Below, in pieces: positions 53,705 through 63,984 of a stretch of 64,000 nucleotides of DNA; position 1 is the first letter of the stretch, and each line of letters begins with the position of its first letter. Source of the stretch: Saprospiraceae bacterium (GTDB lineage Bacteria; Bacteroidota; Bacteroidia; Chitinophagales; Saprospiraceae). Both the position numbers and the translations under genes were made by a program. The stretch is taken from NCBI GenBank assembly GCA_016710115.1, contig JADJLN010000004.1, positions 248,001 to 312,000 on the forward strand. The letters run 5' to 3'. Below the pieces are notes generated by a model. That model saw nothing but the letters and a program-made list of their open reading frames with translations. It made no database searches and was not told the DNA's origin.

Positions 53705-55411
53705 TCAACTCATGCTGAATCCAGGCAGTTTACTCATCATCCAGGCAGTCATCATCACGATGATACAACCGATCAGATTTAACCAGAGATAGGCAATCGA
53801 AATGGTGCCATTCTGGGAAAGCCAGAAAATGGTCAAAACAGCACATTCTCCAATCAAAGCAGCTGCGAATACGGATCGGCCATTGACCTTCTTGAGGAAA
53901 AATGCAGTGAGGAAGATGCCCAGCAAAGTGCCATAGAATAATGACCCGATGATGTTGACGGCCTGGATAAGGTTGTCAAACAGGCTTGCCGTTTCAGCAA
54001 ACACGAGTGCGACGACACCCCAACCCACTGTAAACCACCGGGAGGCACTCAGGTAATGGCAGTCCGATCGATCTCGGACCAGCGAACGGCGATAGATGTC
54101 CACTACAGTCGTGGTTGCCAGGGCATTCAATTCGGAACTGATCGACGACATCGCCGCAGAGAAGATCACCGCCAGTAGCAATCCAACCAGGCCAATGGGT
54201 AAAAAATCAGTGACAAAACTCAGGAACACATAGTCGAGGTCATTGGTGTCCAATATGGGCGCAACATCTTTAATCAGTGTTCGCACTTCCTCCCGACTGT
54301 GGCGTTCAGCAGCCTGCAAGCCTTGCATCATGGACTGTGTCTGAACGATGGCCGATTCGTCTCCGGCATCCATAGCCAGGATCAACTGATCAGCCGCTGC
54401 CCTTCGTTGGGCCTGGAGAAGCCGGTTGGTTTCCTCCAGAGCCAGATAATCCGAGTGACGCTCTGACTTTTCTATCTGAAGGACATTTGCCCTGTTGAAG
54501 TGGACAGGTGAAGGCGTGTACAGATAAAAGACGTAGACCAGAATACCGACAAAGAGGATCATGAATTGCATCGGTACCTTGATGATCCCGTTGAACAGCA
54601 ACCCCAGCCGACTTTCCTTGAGGCTGCGACCGGACAGATAGCGCTGTACCTGCGACTGGTCCGTTCCGAAGTACGAGAGAAACAGGAATGTCCCGCCCAG
54701 CATACCCGACCAGAAAGTATAGCGATTGGAAAGATCAAAGGAGAAATCAACTATGTTGAGTTTCCCCATTTTCCCTGCCACACGGACGGCATCTGTGAAC
54801 CCCACGTGTGAAGGAAGCTTGTACAGCAGGATAAGGGCTGTAATGGCCATGCCGCTGAGGATGATGATCATCTGTTGCTTCTGGGTCACACTGACGGCCT
54901 TTGTGCCCCCGGCCACCGTGTATACAATGACCAGGATGCCCATCAACAGATTGGTCAATGTCAGATTCCATCCCATCAGCGAAGACAGGATGATAGATGG
55001 CGCATAAATGGTAATACCGGCAGCCAGGCCGCGTGACAACAGAAAGAGTGAAGCTGTCAATGTGCGTGTCCGCAAGTCGAAACGCTGTTCGAGGTATTCA
55101 TAGGCCGTATAGATATTCAGGCGGTAAAAAATCGGCAGAACGAAGATGCTCAGAAAGACCATCGCTACAGGAAGTCCGAAATAGAACTGGGCAAACCGCA
55201 TACCGTCATCAAATGCCTGGCCCGGAGTAGACAGGAATGTGATCGCACTGGCCTGGGTAGCCATGATGGATAGCCCGATCGTCCACCAGGGCAGGTCCTT
55301 ATGCCCCATCAGATAGCTTCGCACATCCCGGACATCACGTGTTCGGTAGACACCATACACCACGATGGTAACCAGAGTCAGAAGCATCACTGTCCAGTCA
55401 ATCCAGTGCAT
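53705..55411 (-). CDS. Sodium:solute symporter, SSS family, with long inter-helix insert
   Basis: A 568-residue transporter with 13 or more membrane helices. WWTIGLSIMATQASAITFLS, QLQ-like FGTDQSQVQRYLSGRSLKES and IFSAAMSSISSELNALATTT fit the SSS family. Residues about 310-390 form a charged coiled-coil-like insert (ERHSDYLALEETNRLLQAQR, then MMQGLQAAERHSREEV), unusual in simple PutP-type proteins but seen in Bacteroidota members. It follows the tiny membrane protein at 55413 by one base and belongs to the PIG-L operon, so its solute may be a product of that enzyme. Confidence 0.88.
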   Translation of the reverse strand: MHWIDWTVMLLTLVTIVVYGVYRTRDVRDVRSYLMGHKDLPWWTIGLSIMATQASAITFLSTPGQAFDDGMRFAQFYFGLPVAMVFLSIFVLPIFYRLNIYTAYEYLEQRFDLRTRTLTASLFLLSRGLAAGITIYAPSIILSSLMGWNLTLTNLLMGILVIVYTVAGGTKAVSVTQKQQMIIILSGMAITALILLYKLPSHVGFTDAVRVAGKMGKLNIVDFSFDLSNRYTFWSGMLGGTFLFLSYFGTDQSQVQRYLSGRSLKESRLGLLFNGIIKVPMQFMILFVGILVYVFYLYTPSPVHFNRANVLQIEKSERHSDYLALEETNRLLQAQRRAAADQLILAMDAGDESAIVQTQSMMQGLQAAERHSREEVRTLIKDVAPILDTNDLDYVFLSFVTDFLPIGLVGLLLAVIFSAAMSSISSELNALATTTVVDIYRRSLVRDRSDCHYLSASRWFTVGWGVVALVFAETASLFDNLIQAVNIIGSLFYGTLLGIFLTAFFLKKVNGRSVFAAALIGECAVLTIFWLSQNGTISIAYLWLNLIGCIIVMMTAWMMSKLPGFSMS

Positions 55412-55412
55412 A

Positions 55413-55562
55413 TCAGGAAAGCCAGAGTGTCAGTGAATAGAAAAACCCGATAAACAGGATATGTAGGATGAGCACCAGGACATAAAGTCTATTCCACGAA
55501 CCCATGATCGGCGGTCCGTCATCCGGTTCATTGGATGGATTCTGTGTGTTGGTGGATGTCAT
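55413..55562 (-). CDS. Symporter small accessory membrane protein (49 residues)
   Basis: A 49-codon gene with a soluble N-terminus rich in Asn, Pro and Asp, then MGSWNRLYVLVLILHILFIG and FFYSLTLWLS forming one membrane helix. The WNRLY motif directly before a helix is a pattern I know from tiny proteins encoded next to SSS symporters in this phylum. Its ATG overlaps the PIG-L stop (ATGA) and its stop is one base before the symporter's ATG. This tight coupling makes it convincing despite the size. Confidence 0.75.
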   Translation of the reverse strand: MTSTNTQNPSNEPDDGPPIMGSWNRLYVLVLILHILFIGFFYSLTLWLS

Positions 55563-58083
55563 GGTTTGTTTGTTTTCCCTAAGGCGATCAGGTTGGCCAA
55601 TAATCGATATGCACCCGGGACCCCGGCAGGCAATTGACGAAAGAAGGATAAACCGGTGTAGACATAATGCCCGTCACCAAACGGTGCAACCAGCAGCATG
55701 CCCCGGCTGAGCTCCTCTCCTGGATCGGCAGCGGCGAGCAACGGCACAAACGCGGGATCCCATTCATTTGGGAAATAGAGACCTCGTTCCTGCACCCAGG
55801 CATCAAAATCCGCATCACTGATTCGATTGGGATGAGTCAATCCCGGATGCTCCGGAGTCAATACCGTGATGGGAGCAGTTTCAACAGTCACCCGATCACG
55901 GGAAAGTGACAGTGGTAGAGGAGAAGGTGGACAAACCAGCCCTCTGTTTGTGTTATACTGGACAATAACAGTCCCGCCTTCCTGGACATACTGATTCAAT
56001 GCCGGTTGATGGAATTTAAGGGATTCACGGGTGTTGTAAGCACGTATTCCGACGAGTAAAGCGTCAAACCGTTTGAGATTGGCTGTCGTCAGGTCACCAT
56101 CTTCGAGGATCGTCACACGATAACCGGCTTCACGAAGACAGTCAGGTACCTGATCTCCCGCCCCGGTAATATAGCCGATCTCTCGTCCCTGCACCTGTAA
56201 ATCCACATGCACCCATTTCATTTCAGCAGGCATGAGGACGTATTGATTTGGTATATGATCATACTGCACTTCACGAAGCGCTTTGGTGAGCGGTTTGAAC
56301 GCTCCTTCCATTCTGAAGGAAGCTGTCGCTACATCCGGTGTTTCTGGTGGGAAAACACGTAAGGTGACGAGCTGCTCGCCGCCTTCCAGGTCGATATGGA
56401 TGGCCTGGGTATCTGGTTCGACACGCCACCCGGAAGGTAATTCAGTGATGAGATTAGCCCGAAAATCGGGTTGACCCGCTTTGACTTTCAACTGGATTTC
56501 CTTGTACGATGTTGTCGGAAATAAAGCGACTGGTTGCATCGGTGTGACAAAGCCTTCCGGAAGCAGGGCATAGGGCTGATAGCGCTCCCCGTAAGCAGGA
56601 TCAACCCGTTTCCAGGAAAGAGGAAGTACAATCGGAATGGAAACTTCTCCCAGTTTGAGTACTACCTGGATCCGGGCGGGATTCGGTGATTCCGGCCTCC
56701 CACGCAATGCGGGATCCTCGACGGTGTACAGTCCACCCTCCTGAGGTTCCAGAAGCCAGTATGGCGCTGTCCATTGATCCCCTTCTGTCCAGATGCCTTC
56801 CAATGGCCATTTGTTGCGTTCGTTCTGGACCAAGGTGTACGCCATCATGGTGTCCAGACTCAAGGCAGGTACAAGGAGTCGTTCGACTGTCATCGGAGGT
56901 CCTGCACGTTGGATGATCTCCAGTTCGGTACTGACTTTACCTCCGGGGATTCCAGTCTTGGAAGAAGTGGTCCACTCCGCAAACAGTCCACTGCAATCCT
57001 CGATCAATCCAGCGATCTCTTCCAGTTTTCGGGATTTCCAGGGATTGCCATCCTGTTTGGAGACCAAAACATAGAGTTGGACCAGAGCCGGTATAGATGC
57101 AGCCGGTTGCCTGAAATCATAGTGTGCAAGCATCGCCTCGATTTCAGTTTGGATCTGTTGGCCATTCGATGTTCGAAGCCAGCTCATGTCAATACCATCC
57201 AACGGATCATGATCATTCCCGGGCAGATCTCCTTCCAGCAGATCCAGATATTCCAGACTGTTGCCACGGGCCAGTTCAGATCCGAAACCCGGCATCGATG
57301 CTGGCTGCGGCTGATCGATGCAATTTCTGAATTGGAGTATCCACTCCAGGGTTCATACACGCCGATATCTACATGGACCATCCGGGATTTGTCCGCTTGA
57401 TCAAAAGCCTCTTTGCTGCCATAAAACCACCAGGAGGTGTTGAAAAATACGCGTTTCGGTTGCCAGGGTGCCACTTCGGTCAATTGTTCCGGAAAAGCGC
57501 GGGGATCACCAGCAAGGCGATAGGCTTCCAGGGATAACATGGCAGATGCTGTATGGTGGCCATGTGTTTCGCCCGATGAATTGGCATCAAACCGGTTGAT
57601 AATGATCTCTGGTCTGAATTTGCGGATCGCATAGACCACATCCGCCAACACCTTTTCTTTGTTCCAGATAGCGAGGGTCTCCTCTGCATTTTTGGAATAG
57701 CCGAAGTCATTCGCCCGGGTAAACCACTGTTCACCACCGTCAGTCCGACGAGCGGCCAGCAATTCCTGAGTTCGCAGTACACCAAGGAGTTCCGAAATCT
57801 CCGTTCCAATCAGATTCTGCCCGCCATCACCTCTCGTCAGTGATAGGTAGACCGTATGGACCTTTCGTTGTCGGCTGAACCAGGAGATCAATCGCGTATT
57901 TTCATCATCCGGATGAGCGGCCATGTACATGACTGTGCCCAGAGTTTGCAATTTCTCCATCTGTTGGTAGATGGTCGCTGCGTCAGGTGGCCGCTGATAA
58001 TACAGATCAGCATCCTGCCCGTAGAGCAGGAGTGCGGTGCCGATGAAACAGAGGGACACAAACACGGACCGTTGAACCTTCAT
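55559..58083 (-). CDS. PIG-L family deacetylase with large C-terminal region (one frame break)
   Basis: An exported enzyme whose N-terminal LmbE/PIG-L domain deacetylates N-acetyl-sugar-like substrates. After the signal peptide (MKVQRSVFVSLCFIG...LLYGQ) come the zinc motif MYMAAHPDDENTRLISW, LSLTRGDGGQNLIG, and the third ligand in GETHGHHTASAM. The C-terminal 550 residues include a ThuA/glutamine-amidotransferase-like part (LLVGIRAYNTRESLKFH, then EGGTVIVQYNTNRG). The frame breaks at CCC 57288-57290; one added base joins it into about 841 residues. Start chosen at 58083; a start at 58104 is also possible. First gene of an operon with the small protein and symporter. Confidence 0.85.
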
Positions 58084-58368
58084 AGAGCATGCATTTGAAC
58101 TCAAAGTAAAGAAATAACCCGCAGGGCACTTCAGTTCACAAAGAGGTCACATTCCTGAGGGAACCAGAATTCTGTGGTGATCTTCATCTTTGGATCTTCG
58201 CAGGCACCATTCCTCTTGGTTGGGGATCAATCGCACGCATTCTCCCTTTTCTTCAGGTATTGGCCTTGATTTTTTCGATTTTGAATGGTGAAGACGTACC
58301 TTTCAGGCGCCATGAAGGAGGACATTCTGTCTCTTTTCTTCTCCTTGTCAATCAAACTGTAGATCACC

Positions 58369-61300
58369 ATGCCGGCATTTGTCCACCTGCATAATCATAC
58401 CCAATTTTCTTTGCTGGATGGCGCTTCTGACATTCAGGAGTTGATGGCCAAAGCGAAGAAAGACGGCATGCAAGGGGTGGCTCTGACCGATCATGGGAAT
58501 ATGTTCGGAGCCTTCCAATTTGTCAATGAAGCTAAGAAACACAACCTCAAACCCATGGTGGGTTGTGAATTCTATATGGTGGAGGATCGGCATCGGAAAG
58601 CGTTCAGTCGACATGAAGGGGACAATCGCTTCCATCAACTGATGCTGGCAAAAAATGCGACGGGTTATGCCAATCTGACCAAACTCTGTTCGCTCGGGTT
58701 TATCGATGGCTTGTACAGCAAGTTTCCCCGGATAGACAAGGAGTTGATCGCCCGACATCACGAAGGGATCATCGCATCTTCCTGTTGTATCGGCGCGGAG
58801 ATACCGCAGGCGATCATTCGCGGGCAACTCAACGAGGCCGAAGAACTGCTCAAATGGTGGGTAGATCTGCTTGGCGAGGATTATTATATCGAACTTCAGC
58901 GGCATCGCGGCCTTGAAAATATTACCATCAGGGACGACCGGGGAATCGTGGTGCCATCCGGATACAGCCAGGAAGATGTCAACCAGATTTTGATCGGGTT
59001 TGCCAGAAAATACAATCTGAAAGTCATCGCGACCAATGATGCCCACTACGTGGAAGAAGATGACTGGAAACCGCATGACATTCTCTTGTGTGTCAATACC
59101 GGGTCCAAGCTGGCTGAACCGAAAGGCGAAGGGAAAGGTCAGCGATTCGCATTTTCATCCAGTGATTATTATTTCAAGTCTCAGGAGGAAATGCGTCAAC
59201 TTTTCTATGATCTGCCTGAGGCCATAGATACTACCATGGAGGTGTATGACAAGATTGAGGTCCTGGATCTGGCAAAGGATGTGATGTTGCCCAATTTTCC
59301 CGTTCCGGAAGGCTTTGACGGCCAGTCAAGCTACCTCCGTCACCTCGTCTACGAAGGCGCAAAGTCACACTACGGCGAGATTACCGAAGAAGTTCGGGAC
59401 CGGTTGGACTTCGAGTTGAAGGTAATCAGCGACATGGGCTTTGACGGCTATTTCCTGATCGTCCAGGATTTTGTCAAGGCGGCTCGGAAACTGGGCGTGG
59501 CCGTTGGACCAGGGCGAGGATCCGCTGCCGGCTCGGCAGTCGCATTCTGTCTGACCATCACCAACATTGATCCGATCAAGTACAATCTCCTGTTTGAACG
59601 GTTTCTCAACCCGGAACGGGTATCCATGCCCGATATCGATATCGATTTTGATGATTATGGCCGGGAAAAGGTCATCGATTATGTCGTCGAAAAATATGGT
59701 CGAAATCAAGTCGCCCAGATTGTCACGTTTGGCACCATGGCAGCCAAATCATCCATTCGTGATGTGGGCCGTGTCATGGACCTCCCTCTTCCTGAAACGG
59801 ACAGGATTGCCAAATTGGTCCCGGACAAACCGGGCACCAAACTCAACAGCCTCTTTGATAAGACCATAGAGGATCTGGAACATGAATTTACAGGGGACGA
59901 CCTCAACCATATCCTGCAACTACGGGAAATGATCAAAGGCAATGGCCAGGATGCGGAGGTTCTTCGGATGGCAAGGAGGTTGGAAGGTTCCGTTCGGAAC
60001 ACCGGAACCCATGCAGCAGGGGTGATCATTGCGCCAGACGATCTGACCTCCTTACTCCCGATATGTACATCCAAGGATTCAGATTGGTATGTTACCCAGT
60101 TTGAAGGCGGGCTCGTGGAATATGCAGGGATGCTGAAGATGGACTTTCTGGGTCTCAAAACGCTGTCGATCATCAAAGATGCGATCCAGAATATCGTGCT
60201 TCGGTATGGAGAGTCGGCCAATATTGATCCGGATGAGATCCCACTCGATGATGAAAAGACATTCGAGACCTTTCAGCGAGGTGAAACAACGGCCCTCTTT
60301 CAGTTTGAATCCGAAGGCATGCAAAAGCACCTCCGCGACCTCAAACCGACCAATATTGAAGACCTTATCGCGATGAACGCCCTCTACCGGCCCGGGCCGA
60401 TGGAAAACATCCCCAAGTTTATCAACCGGAAACACGGGCGGGAAATTGTTGAATATCCGCATGAATGGCTGGAGGATATCCTCCGTCCGACCTATGGCAT
60501 CATGGTCTATCAGGAACAGATCATGCAGGCCGCCCAGATCATGGCTGGATATTCGCTCGGACAAGCGGATATGTTGCGACGAGCCATGGGAAAGAAGAAG
60601 GCAGAAGAAATGGACCGGCACCGGCAGATCTTCCTGGAAGGGGCTACGGGTAAAGGGGTCAATGAAAAGCAGGCCCATGATATCTTCGATACCATGGCTC
60701 GATTTGCGTCCTATGGTTTCAACAGATCACATGCCGCTGCTTATTCCGTCCTGGCATTTCAGACAGGCTACCTGAAGACCCATTATCCCGCAGAGTTCAT
60801 GGCGTCTGTGCTGACACATAACAAAAGCAACCTGGACAAGGTCAACTTCTTCCTGAATGAATGCAAGCGAATGGGATTGACCATTCTGGGGCCGGACGTG
60901 AATGAATCGCACATGCACTTTACGGTCAATGAGCGAGGGGCCATCCGATTCGGGCTGTCTGCATTGAAAGGGGTAGGAGAGGGGCCTGTGGAGGCGATCA
61001 TGGCTGAACGGTCGGGAAATGGACCGTATCCGGATGTGTTCGATTTTGTTCGCCGGCAAAACCAACGGGTGATCAACAAGAAGGTCATGGAAAGTCTGGT
61101 CCTGGGCGGTGCGCTGGATTGTTTCGATGGGATCCACCGGGCACAATATTTTGCCCCGACGGATCGATACGAGACCTATCTGGAGCATTTGCTGAAATTC
61201 GGAGGTGCTCTCGGTCAGTCGGATGATTCCGCTCAACAAAGTCTGTTTGGCGATGAGGCAGTGATGGAATCAGTTGTTTTGCCGGCTGCCCCCAATGTTG

Positions 61301-61953
61301 AGCCATGGACACTGACTGATATGTTAACCCGGGAAAAAGCAGTTGCTGGCATATATCTGTCCGCTCATCCTCTTGACCAATTCAGGCTGGAAGCGGATTA
61401 TGTTGCCACACTCACCCTGGACAGGGTGGAGGAACAGAAGGACAGGCGGTTTCGTCTGGCAGCAGTTGTGACTGATGTGCAGCACAAATACTCCAATAAG
61501 CAGGGTGATATGTTCGGGATTTTCACGATCCAGGACTATCGGGGAGAAATGGAAATCAAACTGTTCAAGGAGGATTACCACAAGCATAAGCACCTGTTCG
61601 AACCAGGTCAATGCCTGCTGATCACGGCCATCAACGGCAAGAACCACTGGAACAACCAGTATCGGTTTCAGGTCCTGGATGTCAGCCTGCTGAGTACTGC
61701 AGGGGAGCAGTTTACCAAAGGCATCAATGTGCATATTCCGGTCGAACTCCTGACGTTACCCCTGATCGAATCACTTGAAAAAGCCTGCAAGGAACACAAG
61801 GGACAGCATCCACTGGGGCTGACCGTGTATGACCCCGAGGCCAGAGCGATGCTGCGAACACAGGTCCAGAAGTACAAGGTCCATGTGGACAACAGCTTTG
61901 TCGATCAGGTACGCGGAATGGGGCTGAGCTATCGAGTGGATATCAAGCAATAA
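58369..61953 (+). CDS. dnaE: DNA polymerase III alpha subunit
   Basis: Catalytic subunit of the replicative polymerase. N-terminal PHP domain FVHLHNHTQFSLLDGASDIQ and GVALTDHGNMFGAF, then the PolIII palm with VGPGRGSAAGSAVAFCL and MPDIDIDFDDYGREKVIDYV containing two catalytic aspartates, and TGTHAAGVIIAPDDLTSL. FASYGFNRSHAAAYSVLAFQ and GVGEGPVEAIM (helix-hairpin-helix region) follow, with an OB-fold near the C-terminus. 1194 residues, intact. The 264 bases upstream should hold its promoter, but I could not single one out. Confidence 0.97.
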   Translation: MPAFVHLHNHTQFSLLDGASDIQELMAKAKKDGMQGVALTDHGNMFGAFQFVNEAKKHNLKPMVGCEFYMVEDRHRKAFSRHEGDNRFHQLMLAKNATGYANLTKLCSLGFIDGLYSKFPRIDKELIARHHEGIIASSCCIGAEIPQAIIRGQLNEAEELLKWWVDLLGEDYYIELQRHRGLENITIRDDRGIVVPSGYSQEDVNQILIGFARKYNLKVIATNDAHYVEEDDWKPHDILLCVNTGSKLAEPKGEGKGQRFAFSSSDYYFKSQEEMRQLFYDLPEAIDTTMEVYDKIEVLDLAKDVMLPNFPVPEGFDGQSSYLRHLVYEGAKSHYGEITEEVRDRLDFELKVISDMGFDGYFLIVQDFVKAARKLGVAVGPGRGSAAGSAVAFCLTITNIDPIKYNLLFERFLNPERVSMPDIDIDFDDYGREKVIDYVVEKYGRNQVAQIVTFGTMAAKSSIRDVGRVMDLPLPETDRIAKLVPDKPGTKLNSLFDKTIEDLEHEFTGDDLNHILQLREMIKGNGQDAEVLRMARRLEGSVRNTGTHAAGVIIAPDDLTSLLPICTSKDSDWYVTQFEGGLVEYAGMLKMDFLGLKTLSIIKDAIQNIVLRYGESANIDPDEIPLDDEKTFETFQRGETTALFQFESEGMQKHLRDLKPTNIEDLIAMNALYRPGPMENIPKFINRKHGREIVEYPHEWLEDILRPTYGIMVYQEQIMQAAQIMAGYSLGQADMLRRAMGKKKAEEMDRHRQIFLEGATGKGVNEKQAHDIFDTMARFASYGFNRSHAAAYSVLAFQTGYLKTHYPAEFMASVLTHNKSNLDKVNFFLNECKRMGLTILGPDVNESHMHFTVNERGAIRFGLSALKGVGEGPVEAIMAERSGNGPYPDVFDFVRRQNQRVINKKVMESLVLGGALDCFDGIHRAQYFAPTDRYETYLEHLLKFGGALGQSDDSAQQSLFGDEAVMESVVLPAAPNVEPWTLTDMLTREKAVAGIYLSAHPLDQFRLEADYVATLTLDRVEEQKDRRFRLAAVVTDVQHKYSNKQGDMFGIFTIQDYRGEMEIKLFKEDYHKHKHLFEPGQCLLITAINGKNHWNNQYRFQVLDVSLLSTAGEQFTKGINVHIPVELLTLPLIESLEKACKEHKGQHPLGLTVYDPEARAMLRTQVQKYKVHVDNSFVDQVRGMGLSYRVDIKQ

Positions 61954-61997
61954 GGGTTGGGGCTGCAGCCAAAGGTCAGTTGTACAAACAGGCCGGC

Positions 61998-62735
61998 CTA
62001 CTCATTCTCCTCCTCGGAGAGCACACCCATTTGCAATAATGCTTTTTCCGAAGCACTTTGTTCTGCACTCTTTTTATTGTAATCTTCAGCGATCGAGATC
62101 TTTTCACCCGCGACAAAAACGGCCACCTTGAATCGATCCCGTTTGTCGTGCTTGAACCGGGAAACAACCTTGAACTCGGCTTCCTTGCCATGTTTCTGGC
62201 ACCACTCCAGCAATTGGCTTTTGAAGTTGTCATCAAAGGTTTCGAGTTCGTGAATGTCAAGATATTTCCGAAGTACCTTTCGAACAATGAATTGGTGTGT
62301 GCTACGGTAACCCCGGTCGAGGTAGATGGCACCGATCAGGGCTTCAAACGCATTGCCCAGCATTGAACTGCTGAGCCGCGTGGTGTTATACTCGTTCAGA
62401 AGAAAATCAAGTCCCATATCCGATGCCAGATCATTCAGCATCTTTCGCTTGACGATCTTACTTCGCATTTTCGTCAGGAATCCTTCATCACTGACGGGGT
62501 ATTTCTTGAACAGATATTCGGCTACAACTGTCCCCAGAACTGCATCACCAAGATATTCCAGTCGCTCATTATTGTGGGTGGGTGCTTCCTGAACGTGTGC
62601 TGAGGACTTATGAAAAAAGGCCAGTTTGAACAGATACAGATTGGCAGGTACAAAACCGAGCAAGACATACATCCGTCGGGCCAGGTCCCTGTCCTCAGAG
62701 AAGTAGTAGTTGTACAGCTGGCGGATGACTTTCAA
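61998..62735 (-). CDS. rnc: Ribonuclease III
   Basis: Double-strand-specific endoribonuclease for rRNA and mRNA processing. The signature NNERLEYLGDAVLGTVVAEY at residues 55-74 holds the catalytic acidic residues, with the last metal ligand in NAFEALIGAIYLDRG at about 130. A C-terminal double-stranded-RNA-binding domain (FKSQLLEWCQKHGKEAEF to SASEKALLQMG) follows. 245 residues. It starts one base after the fabF stop, the conserved fabF-rnc arrangement of Bacteroidota. Confidence 0.96.
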   Translation of the reverse strand: MKVIRQLYNYYFSEDRDLARRMYVLLGFVPANLYLFKLAFFHKSSAHVQEAPTHNNERLEYLGDAVLGTVVAEYLFKKYPVSDEGFLTKMRSKIVKRKMLNDLASDMGLDFLLNEYNTTRLSSSMLGNAFEALIGAIYLDRGYRSTHQFIVRKVLRKYLDIHELETFDDNFKSQLLEWCQKHGKEAEFKVVSRFKHDKRDRFKVAVFVAGEKISIAEDYNKKSAEQSASEKALLQMGVLSEEENE

Positions 62736-62736
62736 C

Positions 62737-63984
62737 TCACTTGTCGAATTGCTTGAACAGGACGGAAGCGTTGTGGCCTCCGAAACCGAACGTATTGCTC
62801 AAAGCGACACGCACTTTCCTGGATTGTGCCTCATTGAACGTGAGATTCAATCGACTGTCAATTTCCGGGTCGTCTGTGAAATGGTTGATGGTTGGTGGGA
62901 TATACCCATGCTGGATGGCCATAATACAGGCTATCGCTTCCACGGCTCCGGCAGCACCGAGCAAGTGGCCGGTCATCGATTTTGTCGAGCTGACATTCAG
63001 ATTGTAGGCATCATCACCGAAAACTTTTTGAATGGCTTTCACTTCAGCGATATCTCCCAGCGGGGTGGATGTACCGTGCACATTGACATAGTCCACCTCG
63101 TCTCGATTTACACCGGCATCCCGCAATGTTTCCTTCATCACGTTGGTGGCTCCCAAACCTTCCGGATGTGGTGCTGTCATATGATAGGCATCTGCAGTCA
63201 TGGCACCACCACAGACTTCTGCATAAATTGTCGCGCCGCGTTTGATCGCATGCTCCAGTTCCTCAAGGATCAATGCTCCTGCACCTTCACCCAGGACAAA
63301 CCCGTCCCGATCCCGGTCAAATGGCCGTGATGCAGTGGTCGGGTCATCATTGCGTTCTGACAGCGCTTTCATGGAATTGAATCCACCCAGTCCGGCATGG
63401 GTGACAGCTGCCTCCGATCCTCCACTGATGATAATGTCCGCACGCCCCATCCGAATATAGTCCATGGCATTGATCATGGCATGATTGGAAGAAGCACAGG
63501 CAGAAACAGTGGCATAATTCACACCGCGGAATCCGTACTGGATGGAAATGTGGCCAGCGGCAATATCCGTAATCATTCGGGGAATGAGAAACGGACTGTA
63601 TCGTGGTGTGCCTGAACCTTTGGCAAAGGTTTCGATTTCCTGCTCCAGTGATACGAGGCCTCCGATTCCGGAAGCCCAGATGACACCCGCCCGGTCCTTG
63701 TCGATTTTCTCCAGGTCAAGACCCGAATTGCGCATTGCCTCGTCTACAGCGACCATGGCATACTGACAGAACAGGTCCATTCGACGGGCTTCCTTTCGAT
63801 CCATGCACACTTCCGGATCAAAGTTTTTCAGTTCGCAAGCGAAATGAGTCTTGAACAAGGATGCATCGAAATGCGTAATCGGATTTGCCCCGCTCCTGCC
63901 GGCCTGTAGACCTTCATGGAATGCGGAAACAGAATTACCGATGGGTGTGACGGCCCCAATGCCGGTGATGACCACTCTTCTCAT
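62737..63984 (-). CDS. fabF: 3-oxoacyl-[acyl-carrier-protein] synthase II
   Basis: Condensing enzyme that elongates acyl-ACP with malonyl-ACP. RRVVITGIGAVTPIGNSVSA at the N-terminus, catalytic Cys163 in NYATVSACASSNHAM, the two histidines in VNVHGTSTPLGD and TKSMTGHLLGAAGAVEAI, and the C-terminal NTFGFGGHNASVLF complete the family pattern. 415 residues. Its start is 16 bases from the window end; acpP is expected just beyond but is not visible. Confidence 0.97.
   Translation of the reverse strand: MRRVVITGIGAVTPIGNSVSAFHEGLQAGRSGANPITHFDASLFKTHFACELKNFDPEVCMDRKEARRMDLFCQYAMVAVDEAMRNSGLDLEKIDKDRAGVIWASGIGGLVSLEQEIETFAKGSGTPRYSPFLIPRMITDIAAGHISIQYGFRGVNYATVSACASSNHAMINAMDYIRMGRADIIISGGSEAAVTHAGLGGFNSMKALSERNDDPTTASRPFDRDRDGFVLGEGAGALILEELEHAIKRGATIYAEVCGGAMTADAYHMTAPHPEGLGATNVMKETLRDAGVNRDEVDYVNVHGTSTPLGDIAEVKAIQKVFGDDAYNLNVSSTKSMTGHLLGAAGAVEAIACIMAIQHGYIPPTINHFTDDPEIDSRLNLTFNEAQSRKVRVALSNTFGFGGHNASVLFKQFDK

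Noticed and set aside
58105..58368. Search for a small gene, RNA or regulatory element between the PIG-L gene and dnaE
   Set aside because: No convincing frame, hairpin or promoter pair was found in these 264 bases.
61962..61978. Palindromic GGCTGCAGCC after dnaE as a terminator
   Set aside because: Short, needs a bulge to extend, and is not followed by a T run.
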